Assembly (NCBI GenBank): GCA_936914845.1
Contig: CAKZGE010000001.1
Location: 124,001 to 188,000, forward strand
Source: an uncultured Chloracidobacterium sp.
Lineage (GTDB): Bacteria > Acidobacteriota > Blastocatellia > Pyrinomonadales > Pyrinomonadaceae
Direction: 5' to 3'
DNA: 64,000 nucleotides
Below the pieces are notes generated by a model. It saw only the letters and a program-made list of their open reading frames with translations. It did no database searches and was not told where the DNA came from. The position numbers were made by a program, and so were the translations under genes. Shown piece after piece: positions 1 to 8,954 of this stretch (position 1 is the stretch's first letter; every line of letters begins with the position of its first letter).

Positions 1-2
1 TT

Positions 3-812
3 GAACCACAGCGGTTGACCGTTGCTCGCTATCGGGTTGGCGTCGCCGGTTGGGACAATCGCTTCGACGGTCTGCGAATCGTCGCTATTTCCGACATTCA
101 CGCCGGTTCTAACGGTTCTGATGCCGATAAATTGCGGCGTGTGGTCGAAACCGTCAATAACGAACGCCCGGACATTATCGTTTTGCTCGGCGACTACGTT
201 TCCCGCAGAACCGACGACCGCTCGCAATTGCGAATGCCGCTTGCGGAAATGTCCGAGGCCCTAAAAGGAATGAAAGCCGTTTTCGGCGTATTTGCTGTCC
301 TAGGTAATCACGACGGCGTGGATGACGGGCCGGAGATCTCGGCTTCGCTAGCCGCGAATGGCTATCGCGTTCTGGACGGGGAAGTTGTCGAAATAGAAAA
401 AGACGGAGCGAAAATTCGCCTTCTTGGGTTAAAAGATCATTTAACGATCAAAAGTTGGAAGCAGTTTTCCGACGATGCAAAAGAGATATTGGCCCGCTCC
501 GGCGAAGACGACAGCAATATCATCGCACTGGAACATAGCCCCGATGTTTTACCGATGCTAACCGAAGGCGACCAGATGATCTCGCCGCATTTCAAAATTC
601 TGCTGGCCGGGCACACCCACGGCGGCCAGATCTTTCTGCCGGTTCTCGGCCGCCCGATCGTACCATCATTTTATGGGCAAAAATACGCCTACGGGCATAT
701 CAAAGAAAACGGTGTTGATATGTTCGTCACGTCCGGCGTGGGGACGAATGTCCTTCCGTTTCGATTTCTCGTGCCGCCGGAAATTGCGATCGTTGAGATC
801 CACGGTGTTTAG
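3..812 (+). CDS. Calcineurin-like metallophosphoesterase (5' end outside window)
   Basis: Predicted metal-dependent phosphoesterase of the YkuE-like group. The family signature is intact: DIHAG (D-x-H metal ligands), GDY, GNHD and GHTHGGQ near the C-terminus. The reading frame is open back to the first bases of the window and encodes E-P-Q-R before the first usable TTG at 15, so the true start lies upstream and the N-terminus (often a membrane segment in this group) is missing. YkuE-like relatives are membrane-associated and cleave phosphoesters; the substrate here cannot be told. It ends 70 bases before the next gene, which has its own -10 box. Confidence 0.85.
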   Translation, partial: EPQRLTVARYRVGVAGWDNRFDGLRIVAISDIHAGSNGSDADKLRRVVETVNNERPDIIVLLGDYVSRRTDDRSQLRMPLAEMSEALKGMKAVFGVFAVLGNHDGVDDGPEISASLAANGYRVLDGEVVEIEKDGAKIRLLGLKDHLTIKSWKQFSDDAKEILARSGEDDSNIIALEHSPDVLPMLTEGDQMISPHFKILLAGHTHGGQIFLPVLGRPIVPSFYGQKYAYGHIKENGVDMFVTSGVGTNVLPFRFLVPPEIAIVEIHGV

Positions 813-838
813 TATTCAACATTTCCACATTTTCGCGT

Positions 839-844
839 TATAAT
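839..844 (+). promoter_or_regulatory. Consensus -10 box (TATAAT) before the alpha/beta hydrolase
   Basis: A perfect TATAAT lies 38 bases before the ATG at 883. The -35 region is weak (TTCAAC at 815-820, 18-base spacer). A GGCGG stretch about 10 bases before the ATG may serve as ribosome-binding site. Confidence 0.5.
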
Positions 845-882
845 TCCCGCAGCTTTTTATCTCAACAATAGGCGGAAAATAT

Positions 883-2115
883 ATGTTTCAGGTACAGAGG
901 ATCTTCGCGGTTCTGGTAATAACCTTTTTTGCGGCAATGGGATCGTCGGCACAGGTCTCAGATCTCCGGACCATCTCTTCTGCCGAGGTGAATGCGGCCA
1001 TCGAAAAAGGCTTGCCGGGATTCACCTTCCCGAAGGCGACGGCACCGATCGCCGTAAAAAAGGTCGTTTACAGTACGACCGGCACAAAAGGCGAACGCCA
1101 GAACGTTTCCGGCATATTGATATTGCCTCAAAAAGGTACGTCGAAAGGCCTGGTCGTTTACATGCACGGGACTACTTGGGATTTTAAGAACGCTCCGTCT
1201 CGGGTCGTGCACAAATTAAAACCCGGATCTGCGGAACCGCTGGCATTTGCCGCAGCGGGCTATGCGGTGGCGATGCCCGATTATATCGGCCTAGGCGACA
1301 GCACAGGGTATCACCCGTATCCGCTGAACATCGTTAACGGCCGTTCCGGCGTTGATATCGTCGCACCCGCCAGAAATTATGCACGGCGGTCGGGCTATGC
1401 TCTCGGTGACAAACTCTTTGTCACAGGGTATAGCGAAGGCGGCGGTACGGCAATGGGAATGGTCAAATTGATCGAAGAAAGCGGCGATGCTTCGTTAAAG
1501 ATAACGCGAGCGGCCCCGGCATCCGGCCCTTACGATCTGACCGGCGTTACGCGAGACTACCTATTAGCTGATGTTGCCGGCGACGATATTCTTATCCGCG
1601 CGTTTCTGCTCGGTTACACGATCTCGTATTTCAAACACGATCTTGGCGTCAACACGGACGATTATTTTACAAAGACGATGGCCCGCACGGTCAACGCCAA
1701 TTTCAAACGCGGCCGTTCTGATAAAATGGTCGGACTCGGTTTGGTCATTATGGGCAAGCTTTCCGGCGGCACCAGGTCACGCGACCATCTATTGACGCCG
1801 CGGTTCATTTCCGCTCTGGAAACGCTCGATCGCTCCGATCCGGTCATCAAGTATATGTCGGAGAACAACGTACACGATTGGGCACCGCGAACGGAGATGC
1901 TTTTGATAAGTTTAGCGACCGATAAGGTTGTCGATCCGCGAAATGCGACCGTAGCGATGAAGAATATGCGTCGGCGCGGAGTTTCTGCACACACGCTGCG
2001 GCATTTGGAGATCCATAACGACAAACTGGAACACGGCACAGCATCGATTCAAGCGACATACGAAACCCTGCGTTTCTTTGAAAACGGGTTTGCAGCCGTC
2101 CCGAATAGTAAATGA
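883..2115 (+). CDS. Secreted alpha/beta-hydrolase (secretory lipase-like)
   Basis: 410-residue hydrolase. Residues 1-23 form a signal peptide ending in SSAQ, so the enzyme is likely periplasmic or secreted. The nucleophile elbow GYSEGG places the catalytic serine near residue 184; the oxyanion region VVYMHGT lies near 91-97, and the probable Asp and His are in TDKVVDP and LEHG near the C-terminus. The layout resembles secretory lipase/prolyl-oligopeptidase-like esterases, but the substrate is unknown. It is monocistronic, with a convergent gene after it. Family confidence is good, function only general. Confidence 0.8.
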   Translation: MFQVQRIFAVLVITFFAAMGSSAQVSDLRTISSAEVNAAIEKGLPGFTFPKATAPIAVKKVVYSTTGTKGERQNVSGILILPQKGTSKGLVVYMHGTTWDFKNAPSRVVHKLKPGSAEPLAFAAAGYAVAMPDYIGLGDSTGYHPYPLNIVNGRSGVDIVAPARNYARRSGYALGDKLFVTGYSEGGGTAMGMVKLIEESGDASLKITRAAPASGPYDLTGVTRDYLLADVAGDDILIRAFLLGYTISYFKHDLGVNTDDYFTKTMARTVNANFKRGRSDKMVGLGLVIMGKLSGGTRSRDHLLTPRFISALETLDRSDPVIKYMSENNVHDWAPRTEMLLISLATDKVVDPRNATVAMKNMRRRGVSAHTLRHLEIHNDKLEHGTASIQATYETLRFFENGFAAVPNSK

Positions 2116-2228
2116 CATAAGAAAGAAATGCCGTTATCCGCTCGGCTCTTTAATTTTGGTTCGCCGCCGAGAGCGTCCGAATGCCCTTTGATCGAGAAGT
2201 GGAAAGCATCGCCTGGCTTTGATCTTCT

Positions 2229-3587
2229 TCATTTGCGGAGAATGCCTTTGTACATGTCAGGGTGGCCGGAATTTGGTGCGGGTGGAATGCCCAAGATATG
2301 GCAGAGAATGTTATAGACCTCGATATTTGCGAAAGGCTCGACCATACGAGCCTTTTTTGTTTTTGGGGCGGTCCGGAGAAATCCATCGGTCATTAACGGC
2401 CCAAGAACTGTGGCAGGAAGCATTTTGCCGGCCTTTTTGAAAGCCGGTCCACGGCCGACGAAAATGGCACGCATTTCCGGATCTTCATTGTCGTAGCCGT
2501 GTTCCCCGTGCATTCGCGTGAAATCGGGCCTGGCAGAGGTTTCCGCGAATCGTTCGGCGTTGGTCACAGCCCAGCCGGTTTCGGCACGACAGATGATAGG
2601 CGCAACACGTACCCCGGCAGAATAGCGAAATCGAGCAGAAATGCTTTCCTTCGCTAGACATTCTGCATGTTCGATCCCGGCGAGCTTTTGCAGGATATTG
2701 TCTTTTTGCCCGGGTTGCGGAAAGATCTGGACGATCTGATCAGCGTAGAGAATTCGCTCAGCAAGCGAAAGATCGAAATATTTATCCAGCAGAACGACAT
2801 TGTTCCAATCGGCGGCGGCCATTCCATGGTCCGAGACCACGACGATGTTCACCCTATTTTCAATTCCGCGTCGCTTCAATTCGGCAATAAGCCTTCCGAT
2901 GGAAACATCTACGTCCAAAACGGCACGACGATTTTCGAGGCTGTCGGGTCCGAAATGGTGTCCGGCGGTGTCAACGTCGTGGAAATAGAGCGAAAGATAT
3001 TGAGGGCGTTCGGCAACCGGCAGATCGATCCATTGCATCAGTTGGGCGATCTTTTCATCTGCGGGCATCGTATGCTGATATTCGGCCCAGAAAGCGGCGT
3101 GGCGGCCGCCGATCGCGGCTTCCGAACCCGGGTAGAAGAACGGAGCAGCTCGAAGGCCGTTCTTTTCGGCGGTCACCCAGATCGGCTCGCCCAACCACCA
3201 GCGTGCGTTTTGCACCTCGCTTTTATTGCCCATCGAAAATTGGGTGCCGAAATCGTAAATATTATTTTCGACAATGCCGTGCTGCTCCGGATAAAGCCCC
3301 GTGGCGATGGTGTAGAAATTCGGAAAGGTCTTGCTCGGATAGGAAGGTGTCATCCACCGCGCCCGGACGCCCTTTGCTGCGAGGCGATCGAGGTTCGGCG
3401 TACCAAATTTCTCAAAATAGTCGTAACGGAAACCGTCGATGCCGACCAAGATCACCGTCGGGCGAAGATCTTTTATCTTTCCAGGCGCCGTGGGCTGGCC
3501 GACGACAGAACCGAAAAGGACAAACGCTAACAGCAAGAAAAGCGTCGATCTTAGACCCGAGTGTAAAAACTGATAGAATCTTTTCAT
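2229..3587 (-). CDS. Type I phosphodiesterase / nucleotide pyrophosphatase (ENPP-like)
   Basis: 452-residue exported enzyme of the alkaline-phosphatase superfamily. Residues 1-30 are a signal peptide ending in VVGQ. The metal and nucleophile motifs are in order: IDGFRYDYF (Asp near 51), PSKTFPNFYT (nucleophile Thr near 87), HDVDTAGHHFGP, VVSDHGM and HGEHGY. The length fits bacterial ENPP proteins, which hydrolyse nucleotides or phosphodiesters in the periplasm. The start codon shares two bases with the start of the divergent lipoprotein gene, so each gene's promoter must lie within the other's coding sequence. Confidence 0.88.
   Translation of the reverse strand: MKRFYQFLHSGLRSTLFLLLAFVLFGSVVGQPTAPGKIKDLRPTVILVGIDGFRYDYFEKFGTPNLDRLAAKGVRARWMTPSYPSKTFPNFYTIATGLYPEQHGIVENNIYDFGTQFSMGNKSEVQNARWWLGEPIWVTAEKNGLRAAPFFYPGSEAAIGGRHAAFWAEYQHTMPADEKIAQLMQWIDLPVAERPQYLSLYFHDVDTAGHHFGPDSLENRRAVLDVDVSIGRLIAELKRRGIENRVNIVVVSDHGMAAADWNNVVLLDKYFDLSLAERILYADQIVQIFPQPGQKDNILQKLAGIEHAECLAKESISARFRYSAGVRVAPIICRAETGWAVTNAERFAETSARPDFTRMHGEHGYDNEDPEMRAIFVGRGPAFKKAGKMLPATVLGPLMTDGFLRTAPKTKKARMVEPFANIEVYNILCHILGIPPAPNSGHPDMYKGILRK
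3551..3579 (+). promoter_or_regulatory. Promoter for a probably leaderless lipoprotein mRNA
   Basis: TTAGAC (3551-3556), a 17-base spacer and TAGAAT (3574-3579). Only six bases separate the -10 box from the ATG at 3586, so transcription would begin at or next to the start codon. The promoter lies inside the divergent phosphodiesterase gene. Confidence 0.5.
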
Positions 3588-4326
3588 GAGATCAGCAAAT
3601 TTATCTAGAGTTGTGGCGGTCGCGGCAAGTGTTATTTTAGCATTTTCCGTTGCTGCGTGTAACAGTGCACAGATCGACTATGACGACACGAACACCGCCA
3701 CATTTAAAATGGTCTCCGGCGGAAATGAAGCCAAGATGAGGATGTTCTCACAATTTAGGATGTACCGGATGACGATATACGGGGATCCGCTGCGGGCGTT
3801 CGGATTAGGACTTTCGAAGGATGGCGTGTTGATGACCATATACCGGCCGAACGACCAAAAACAGTGTGTGGGTATCTTGTATAAGATAAGCAAAGATGGA
3901 TCGCTGAGCGGTGAGACGGTCAATTACCATACCTTGGAGAAAGGAAGCGAGCAAGCTGTTCCAATCGGCGTAAAGAACAGCGGCATCACAGAATATGAGC
4001 TGACCGGCGAAAAGGAGCAATTCGGCGGCAAACCTAAATTGAAATACTCCGGAAAGCTGCAGACGATCGACGGTGAACACGGCGTGGACAATGTTGTTTG
4101 GACGATCGACGGTGGGCAAGCTTTTGGAAAAGGCATGCGGCTTGGAAACTTTTACGCCGCATCGATCGGCGATGAATTTTGTCGCGTCGGTATCTATCAA
4201 CTCGACAAACAGGGAACTTGGGTCGGAAGCTGGAACGGAGACGGTCCGGACGCAGCGGTGCCCGAAACTCTTGAAAATATGGGGTCACTGCGTCCGAGCG
4301 CAATGCAGTCTCCTTCTCCACAGTAG
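3586..4326 (+). CDS. Putative lipoprotein, unknown function
   Basis: 246-residue protein I do not recognise. The N-terminus (Arg at 2 and 8, hydrophobic residues 9-22) ends in a lipobox-like FSVAAC, so it is probably an anchored lipoprotein. The rest is soluble, rich in glycine and beta-prone stretches, with a Pro/Ser-rich end. No SD precedes the start; a -10 box six bases upstream suggests a leaderless message. A GC-rich hairpin lies between this gene and the convergent asnS. Confidence 0.65.
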   Translation: MRSANLSRVVAVAASVILAFSVAACNSAQIDYDDTNTATFKMVSGGNEAKMRMFSQFRMYRMTIYGDPLRAFGLGLSKDGVLMTIYRPNDQKQCVGILYKISKDGSLSGETVNYHTLEKGSEQAVPIGVKNSGITEYELTGEKEQFGGKPKLKYSGKLQTIDGEHGVDNVVWTIDGGQAFGKGMRLGNFYAASIGDEFCRVGIYQLDKQGTWVGSWNGDGPDAAVPETLENMGSLRPSAMQSPSPQ

Positions 4327-4340
4327 GGCCGGGGGAAGAA

Positions 4341-4375
4341 TGCCGTTCCGCCGACCGTTGAGCCGGCGGGAACCG
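4341..4375. terminator. GC-rich hairpin between convergent genes
   Basis: CGTTCCGCCG and CGGCGGGAAC can pair with one bulge between the ends of the lipoprotein gene and asnS. There is no clear T-run on either strand, so terminator activity is uncertain. Confidence 0.35.
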
Positions 4376-4385
4376 TCAATTTTCG

Positions 4386-5699
4386 TTAAGGCTTTAGCCG
4401 GTAAAGCATACGCGGAAACGGAATTGTCTCGCGAACATGCTCAATGCCGCACATCCATGCCGTGGCACGCTCGATCCCCATACCGAAACCGGCGTGAGGT
4501 ACGCTGCCGTAACGGCGAAGATCCAGGTACCATTCAAAACTTTCCTTTGGCAGGTCATGGTGGGCGATCTGCTCTTCGAGAAATTCGACGGAAGTGGCTC
4601 TTTCGCCGCCGCCGATGATCTCACCATAACCTTCGGGTGCGATCAGGTCAGCTCCAAGGGCGAGTTCCGGGCGTTCCGGGTCGCGTGCAAAATAAAAAGC
4701 TTTGATCACAGCCGGGAAATGGTGAACGAATACCGGGGCATTGAACTGCTTGGAAATGTACGTTTCGTCCGGGGCTCCGAAATCGCCGCCCCATTCGAAA
4801 TCGTGTTCAAGTTCGCCTTTGGCAAAGCCTTCCTTGAGCATTTTCACCGCGTCATCATAGTGGACTCGCGGAAAATCCTGCGACATCAGGGCTTCGAGTT
4901 TTGAAACATCGCGTTCGAGCACGGCAAGGTCATCGCGGCGTTCTTCCAAAACACGCTTTACGATAAATTTGATCAGCCGTTCACCGAGGATCATCACATC
5001 GTCCAAATGAGCGTAAGCAACCTCCGGTTCGACCATCCAAAATTCGGTCAGATGGCGGCGGGTCTTTGATTTTTCAGCTCGAAACACAGGCCCGAAACAA
5101 TAGGCCTTACCAAAACTTGCCGCCGTTGCCTCGTTGTAAAGCTGACCGGACTGTGTCAGATATGCCTTGTCGTCATCGAAATAATCGACCTCGAAAAGCG
5201 TTGTCGTTCCTTCACAAGCGGCCGGTGTGAAGATAGGCGTGTCCGCCAATATGAAGCCGTCACTGTCGAAGAAATCCCGCGTCGCCTTTATGACGGTGTG
5301 TCGAACCTTCAAAACAGCATTCTGCTTTTTAGACCGGATCCACAAATGCCGGTGGTCCATTAAAAATTCAGTACCGTGTTCCTTGGGTGTGATCGGATAT
5401 TCGGACGTGTTTTGAAGCACCTCAAGGCCCGTGACATCCAATTCAACACCGATCGCGGAACGTGTGTCCTCTTTTACGGTCCCGGTAACTATAATGGAAG
5501 ATTCTTGGCCGAGCGATCTTGCCTTTTCGAAAATTTCCTCGTCATTGGGTTTGAAGACAACGCATTGGACGATGCCCGAACCGTCGCGCAGCTGTAAAAA
5601 AGCGAGTTTGCCGCTCGAACGGGAATTGTACAGCCAGCCTTTTAGTGTGACGGTTTCGCCGATGTGATCTTTTAATTGGTTGATGTATGTTTGGTTCAT
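4386..5699 (-). CDS. asnS: Asparagine--tRNA ligase
   Basis: Class IIb aminoacyl-tRNA synthetase of 437 residues. An N-terminal OB-fold anticodon-binding domain (KGWLYNSRSSGKLAFLQLRD) is followed by a catalytic core with motif 2 (FGPVFRAEKSKTRRHL) and motif 3 (GFGMGIERATAWMCG). EFWMVEPEVA and the ending IPFPRMLYRLKP favour AsnRS, of the archaeal-like type, over AspRS. The reading frame is open 73 codons further upstream, but alignment to the family starts at MNQTYINQL, so I place the start at 5699. No SD is visible. An AspRS-like identity cannot be fully excluded without a search. Confidence 0.88.
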   Translation of the reverse strand: MNQTYINQLKDHIGETVTLKGWLYNSRSSGKLAFLQLRDGSGIVQCVVFKPNDEEIFEKARSLGQESSIIVTGTVKEDTRSAIGVELDVTGLEVLQNTSEYPITPKEHGTEFLMDHRHLWIRSKKQNAVLKVRHTVIKATRDFFDSDGFILADTPIFTPAACEGTTTLFEVDYFDDDKAYLTQSGQLYNEATAASFGKAYCFGPVFRAEKSKTRRHLTEFWMVEPEVAYAHLDDVMILGERLIKFIVKRVLEERRDDLAVLERDVSKLEALMSQDFPRVHYDDAVKMLKEGFAKGELEHDFEWGGDFGAPDETYISKQFNAPVFVHHFPAVIKAFYFARDPERPELALGADLIAPEGYGEIIGGGERATSVEFLEEQIAHHDLPKESFEWYLDLRRYGSVPHAGFGMGIERATAWMCGIEHVRETIPFPRMLYRLKP

Positions 5700-5863
5700 T
5701 TCTATTAAACGTGCAGCCGCCGTCCGGCGTGGCGTTCGGTTCTGTGCAACAGCATTTTTGGGAAGAGCCGCAAAGTAGTCGGCTTTAATGACCATTTTAC
5801 AAAAAATTTGTAGTATCGTCATTCTTGACAATCGGTTATAGCCGTCGCAGTCTTTAAAATCAA

Positions 5864-7693
5864 ATGGCGGAAAAAAAGAAGAAAAAGGTCGATTATTCAA
5901 GCGCTTGGCTAGAAGCAAGACGCATTATCTGGAATTCCCGCTGGCGATTGTTCATCGGCAGTATATTGATGCTTATCTCAAGGCTGGCAAGCATGGTACT
6001 GCCGGCTTCGACCAAATTTATCGGCGACGAGGTATTTACAAAACAACGCTACGACATAATCAAATGGATCGCTTTGGCGATCGGCATTTCAACTGTCGTC
6101 CAAGCGGCAACGAGTTTTGCACTTTCTCAGATACTCGGCGTTGCCGCCCAATTGGCGATCACAAATATGCGAATGCGGGTGCAAAGACATATCGAACGGC
6201 TGCCGATCTCATATTTTGATTCTACGCAAAGCGGACAGTTGATATCGCGGATAATGAACGATGCTGAGGGCATTCGTAATTTGGTCGGCACCGGGCTTGG
6301 CCAGATCCTTGGCAGTTTTGTAACAGCCGTCGTTGCCATCGGCGTGCTTTTCTGGCTGAACTGGCATTTGACGGCGGCGATGATAGTAGTACTGCTGATA
6401 TTCGTAGCGATGCTGATGTATGCTTTCAAAAAGCTGCGTCCGATATTCCGCGAAAGAGGCGAGATCACAGCCGAAGTTACCGGTCGTCTTGGCGAGAGTC
6501 TCGGCGGTATCCGCATTGTCAAAGCCTATACCGCCGAAAAGCGCGAAGAACTTTCATTCGCCCGCGGCGCTCACCGCCTGTTCCGGAATATTGCCAAATC
6601 TGTGACCGGTGTCTCGGCAGTCTCTTCTTTTTCGGCGTTGGTCATCGGGGCTATCGCCGTTGTAATGATCGTCATTGGCGGAAATGCCGTTCAGAGCGGT
6701 TCGATGACACTTGGCGATTTTCTGATGTACATCTCGTTTACCTTCCTGCTGGCTTTGCCGATCATCGAACTTACGGCGATCGGAACACAGATAACGGAAG
6801 CATTCGCCGGGCTCGACCGTATCCGCGAGGTGATGGCTCTGACGACCGAAGATGAGGAAGATAGACAGAAACAGCCTTTGCCGCAGATCGCCGGCACGAT
6901 AGAATTCGAAAATGTAAGATTTGAATACGAAAAGGGCGTTCCGGTTTTACGAGGTATTTCTTTTATTTCAGAGGCGGGTAAAACCACCGCCTTGGTCGGT
7001 TCCAGCGGGTCGGGCAAATCAACGATATTGAGTCTCGTGCTTAATTTCATACAGCCGACCCAAGGCGTGGTGAAGATCGACGGCAAAGATCTCCGATCCG
7101 TTCGTTTACGCGATTACCGAAGTCATTTGGGCGTTGTGCTGCAGGACAATTTTCTTTTTGACGGGACTATTTTGGACAACATTCGTTTTGCGAATCCGGA
7201 ATCTGATCTCGCGGATATCAAAGAGGTCTGCCGTATTGCAAATGCCGATGAATTCATCGAAAGTTTCCCGGACGGATACGATACCGTTGTCGGAGAACGC
7301 GGGGTAAAGCTTTCGGGCGGGCAACGACAGCGTTTGGCCATTGCACGAGCCCTGCTTGCGGATCCGCGGATACTGATACTCGACGAGGCGACATCGTCGC
7401 TGGATTCGGAAAGCGAAGCCTTGATCCAGGAAGGACTAAATCGGCTGCGTTCGGGTCGAACAACATTCGTTATCGCCCATCGCCTTTCCACGATCCGAAG
7501 CGCGGACCAAATATTGGTTGTTGAGGCCGGGGAGATCGCAGAGCGGGGAACGCATGAGGAGCTGATCGCGATGAATGGTCGGTATAGACAGCTTTACGAT
7601 AAACAATATCGCTTTGAACAGAATCTGTTCGTAAATCCGGGGGAAGACTATCGGTCGCCGGCCGGCGATGATATGGCAAAATCGAAATTGTAG
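5864..7693 (+). CDS. ABC transporter, fused membrane and ATPase domains (MsbA-like)
   Basis: 609-residue half-transporter, expected to work as a homodimer. Residues about 20-320 carry six membrane segments; the ATPase domain has Walker A GSSGSGKST (near 378), signature LSGGQRQR (near 483), Walker B ILILDEA (near 503) and the switch histidine in VIAHRLSTI. It begins with a Lys-rich patch (MAEKKKKKVDYSS). The domain order matches MsbA-type lipid or drug exporters; the substrate cannot be assigned. It diverges from asnS. TAAAAT lies only three bases before the ATG, too close for a simple leaderless start. Confidence 0.92.
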   Translation: MAEKKKKKVDYSSAWLEARRIIWNSRWRLFIGSILMLISRLASMVLPASTKFIGDEVFTKQRYDIIKWIALAIGISTVVQAATSFALSQILGVAAQLAITNMRMRVQRHIERLPISYFDSTQSGQLISRIMNDAEGIRNLVGTGLGQILGSFVTAVVAIGVLFWLNWHLTAAMIVVLLIFVAMLMYAFKKLRPIFRERGEITAEVTGRLGESLGGIRIVKAYTAEKREELSFARGAHRLFRNIAKSVTGVSAVSSFSALVIGAIAVVMIVIGGNAVQSGSMTLGDFLMYISFTFLLALPIIELTAIGTQITEAFAGLDRIREVMALTTEDEEDRQKQPLPQIAGTIEFENVRFEYEKGVPVLRGISFISEAGKTTALVGSSGSGKSTILSLVLNFIQPTQGVVKIDGKDLRSVRLRDYRSHLGVVLQDNFLFDGTILDNIRFANPESDLADIKEVCRIANADEFIESFPDGYDTVVGERGVKLSGGQRQRLAIARALLADPRILILDEATSSLDSESEALIQEGLNRLRSGRTTFVIAHRLSTIRSADQILVVEAGEIAERGTHEELIAMNGRYRQLYDKQYRFEQNLFVNPGEDYRSPAGDDMAKSKL

Positions 7694-7740
7694 CCCCGGC
7701 TGTCGAACGGGAAATTATTTTGCTTTTTGAAACTACATTT

Positions 7741-8172
7741 ATGGAACAACAAAACTACGCTAACCACACGCGGTGGAACAAACTCGTCCATTTTGTGATC
7801 ACGCCGCTTCTGACGCTGAATTTTGGCTGGCAATTGTATCAATTGAGCCAGGCTCCGAGTTGGGACAGAGGAATGTCGGTCGTGCTCGCCGTAACGCTGA
7901 TAATGATCTCGATCGCCGCCAGGCTGCAATCGTTAAAGGCTCAGGACCGGGTCATAAGACTCGAAGAGCGTCTTCGTTATAAAGAATTGTTGTCTCCCGA
8001 GGCGGCGGCCAAAGCGGCGAAGCTGCGTACGGGCCAAATAATTGCTCTACGTTTCGCATCGGACGCAGAATTGCCGGGCCTTGTTGAGCGAGTCGTGTCC
8101 GGCGAACTCAAAACGCCCAAAGACATAAAATTGGCGGTCGAGAATTGGCGTCCCGACCACTTGCGGGTTTAA
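7741..8172 (+). CDS. DUF6526-like membrane protein
   Basis: 143 residues starting at MEQQNYANHTRW, where family members typically begin; an in-frame start at 7720 is less likely. Two membrane helices (about 15-35 and 45-63) are followed by a basic, soluble C-terminal half rich in Arg/Lys and Ala. It resembles DUF6526 proteins as I remember them. No function is known. The stop overlaps the end of the convergent gene by four bases. Confidence 0.65.
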   Translation: MEQQNYANHTRWNKLVHFVITPLLTLNFGWQLYQLSQAPSWDRGMSVVLAVTLIMISIAARLQSLKAQDRVIRLEERLRYKELLSPEAAAKAAKLRTGQIIALRFASDAELPGLVERVVSGELKTPKDIKLAVENWRPDHLRV

Positions 8173-8954
8173 TGACATGGCTCGTCATATCTCAACATTT
8201 GTTGTATATCTCGGTTCTTGAACAGCAGCGTACCGGCAGGAGCATTTTTTACCTCCTCCGCCTTGCCGTTAGAAGAAGCGTCTGCACGAGTTGTGATCTG
8301 AAAAACTCCTTCGGAAAAAACGAGCAAGGCCAGATCTTGCAGCTCCGGTTCACGAAATGCCATATAAAGTACGCCGCCATCATAGCTTACGCCGAGCGGT
8401 TTGCCGCGAAATGGGATCTTCCATCTCACTTTCACCCGTGACGGATCTTTTTCATCGATAAGTATCGTTTCACCGAAACGAAGTCCCGGAGGACGTTCAA
8501 ACTTGATGTTGACTCCGTGTAATTGAGAAATAAAATCGGAATCGGTGATCTCAAAGATCGGAAGTGTCAAGGTGCATTTCGCACATTCAGAATTCGCGAA
8601 ATCGGCCGGAGGCACCCGCAGTTCCGCCGGATCTCCGCCAACGGAGGAAAGTTTTGTTCGTAGATTTTTCGGGGCCTTTTGATCCTTCAACTTTGCGATG
8701 GCGGTTTTGATCGAATCACAGACCGCGTCGTCGAAGATAAAACTAAACGGGACGCCTTTCGACTGGAGCACAACATTTGCTTTTTCCGCGAAGGCTTCGG
8801 CGCCGATGTCAGGCGTCGTTCTCTTGATGGCTTTTAGTTCTTCGACCAAGGTCGGCGGAGCAACGTCAAAAGCGTCAAGACTGAATTGCTGAGCCTTTGC
8901 AAAAGAACCCAAGAGCAATATTACGCCAAAAATGAGGGCCAATTTTGCGGTCAT
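8169..8954 (-). CDS. Exported protein of unknown function
   Basis: 261 residues with a signal peptide (1-21, ending in AKA before QQFSLDAF). The mature part has three cysteines in DDAVCDS and SECAKCTL and alternating beta-like strands near the C-terminus (GVSYDGGVLYMAFREPEL). I recognise no family. It overlaps the amgK-like gene by four bases (ATGA), so it is probably the last gene of the murU-amgK operon and may act at the cell wall, which is inference only. Confidence 0.6.
   Translation of the reverse strand: MTAKLALIFGVILLLGSFAKAQQFSLDAFDVAPPTLVEELKAIKRTTPDIGAEAFAEKANVVLQSKGVPFSFIFDDAVCDSIKTAIAKLKDQKAPKNLRTKLSSVGGDPAELRVPPADFANSECAKCTLTLPIFEITDSDFISQLHGVNIKFERPPGLRFGETILIDEKDPSRVKVRWKIPFRGKPLGVSYDGGVLYMAFREPELQDLALLVFSEGVFQITTRADASSNGKAEEVKNAPAGTLLFKNRDIQQMLRYDEPCH

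Noticed and set aside
2667..3530. 287-codon plus-strand open frame opposite the phosphodiesterase gene
   Set aside because: It is entirely antisense to a gene with all ENPP motifs; its own translation has no recognisable domain.
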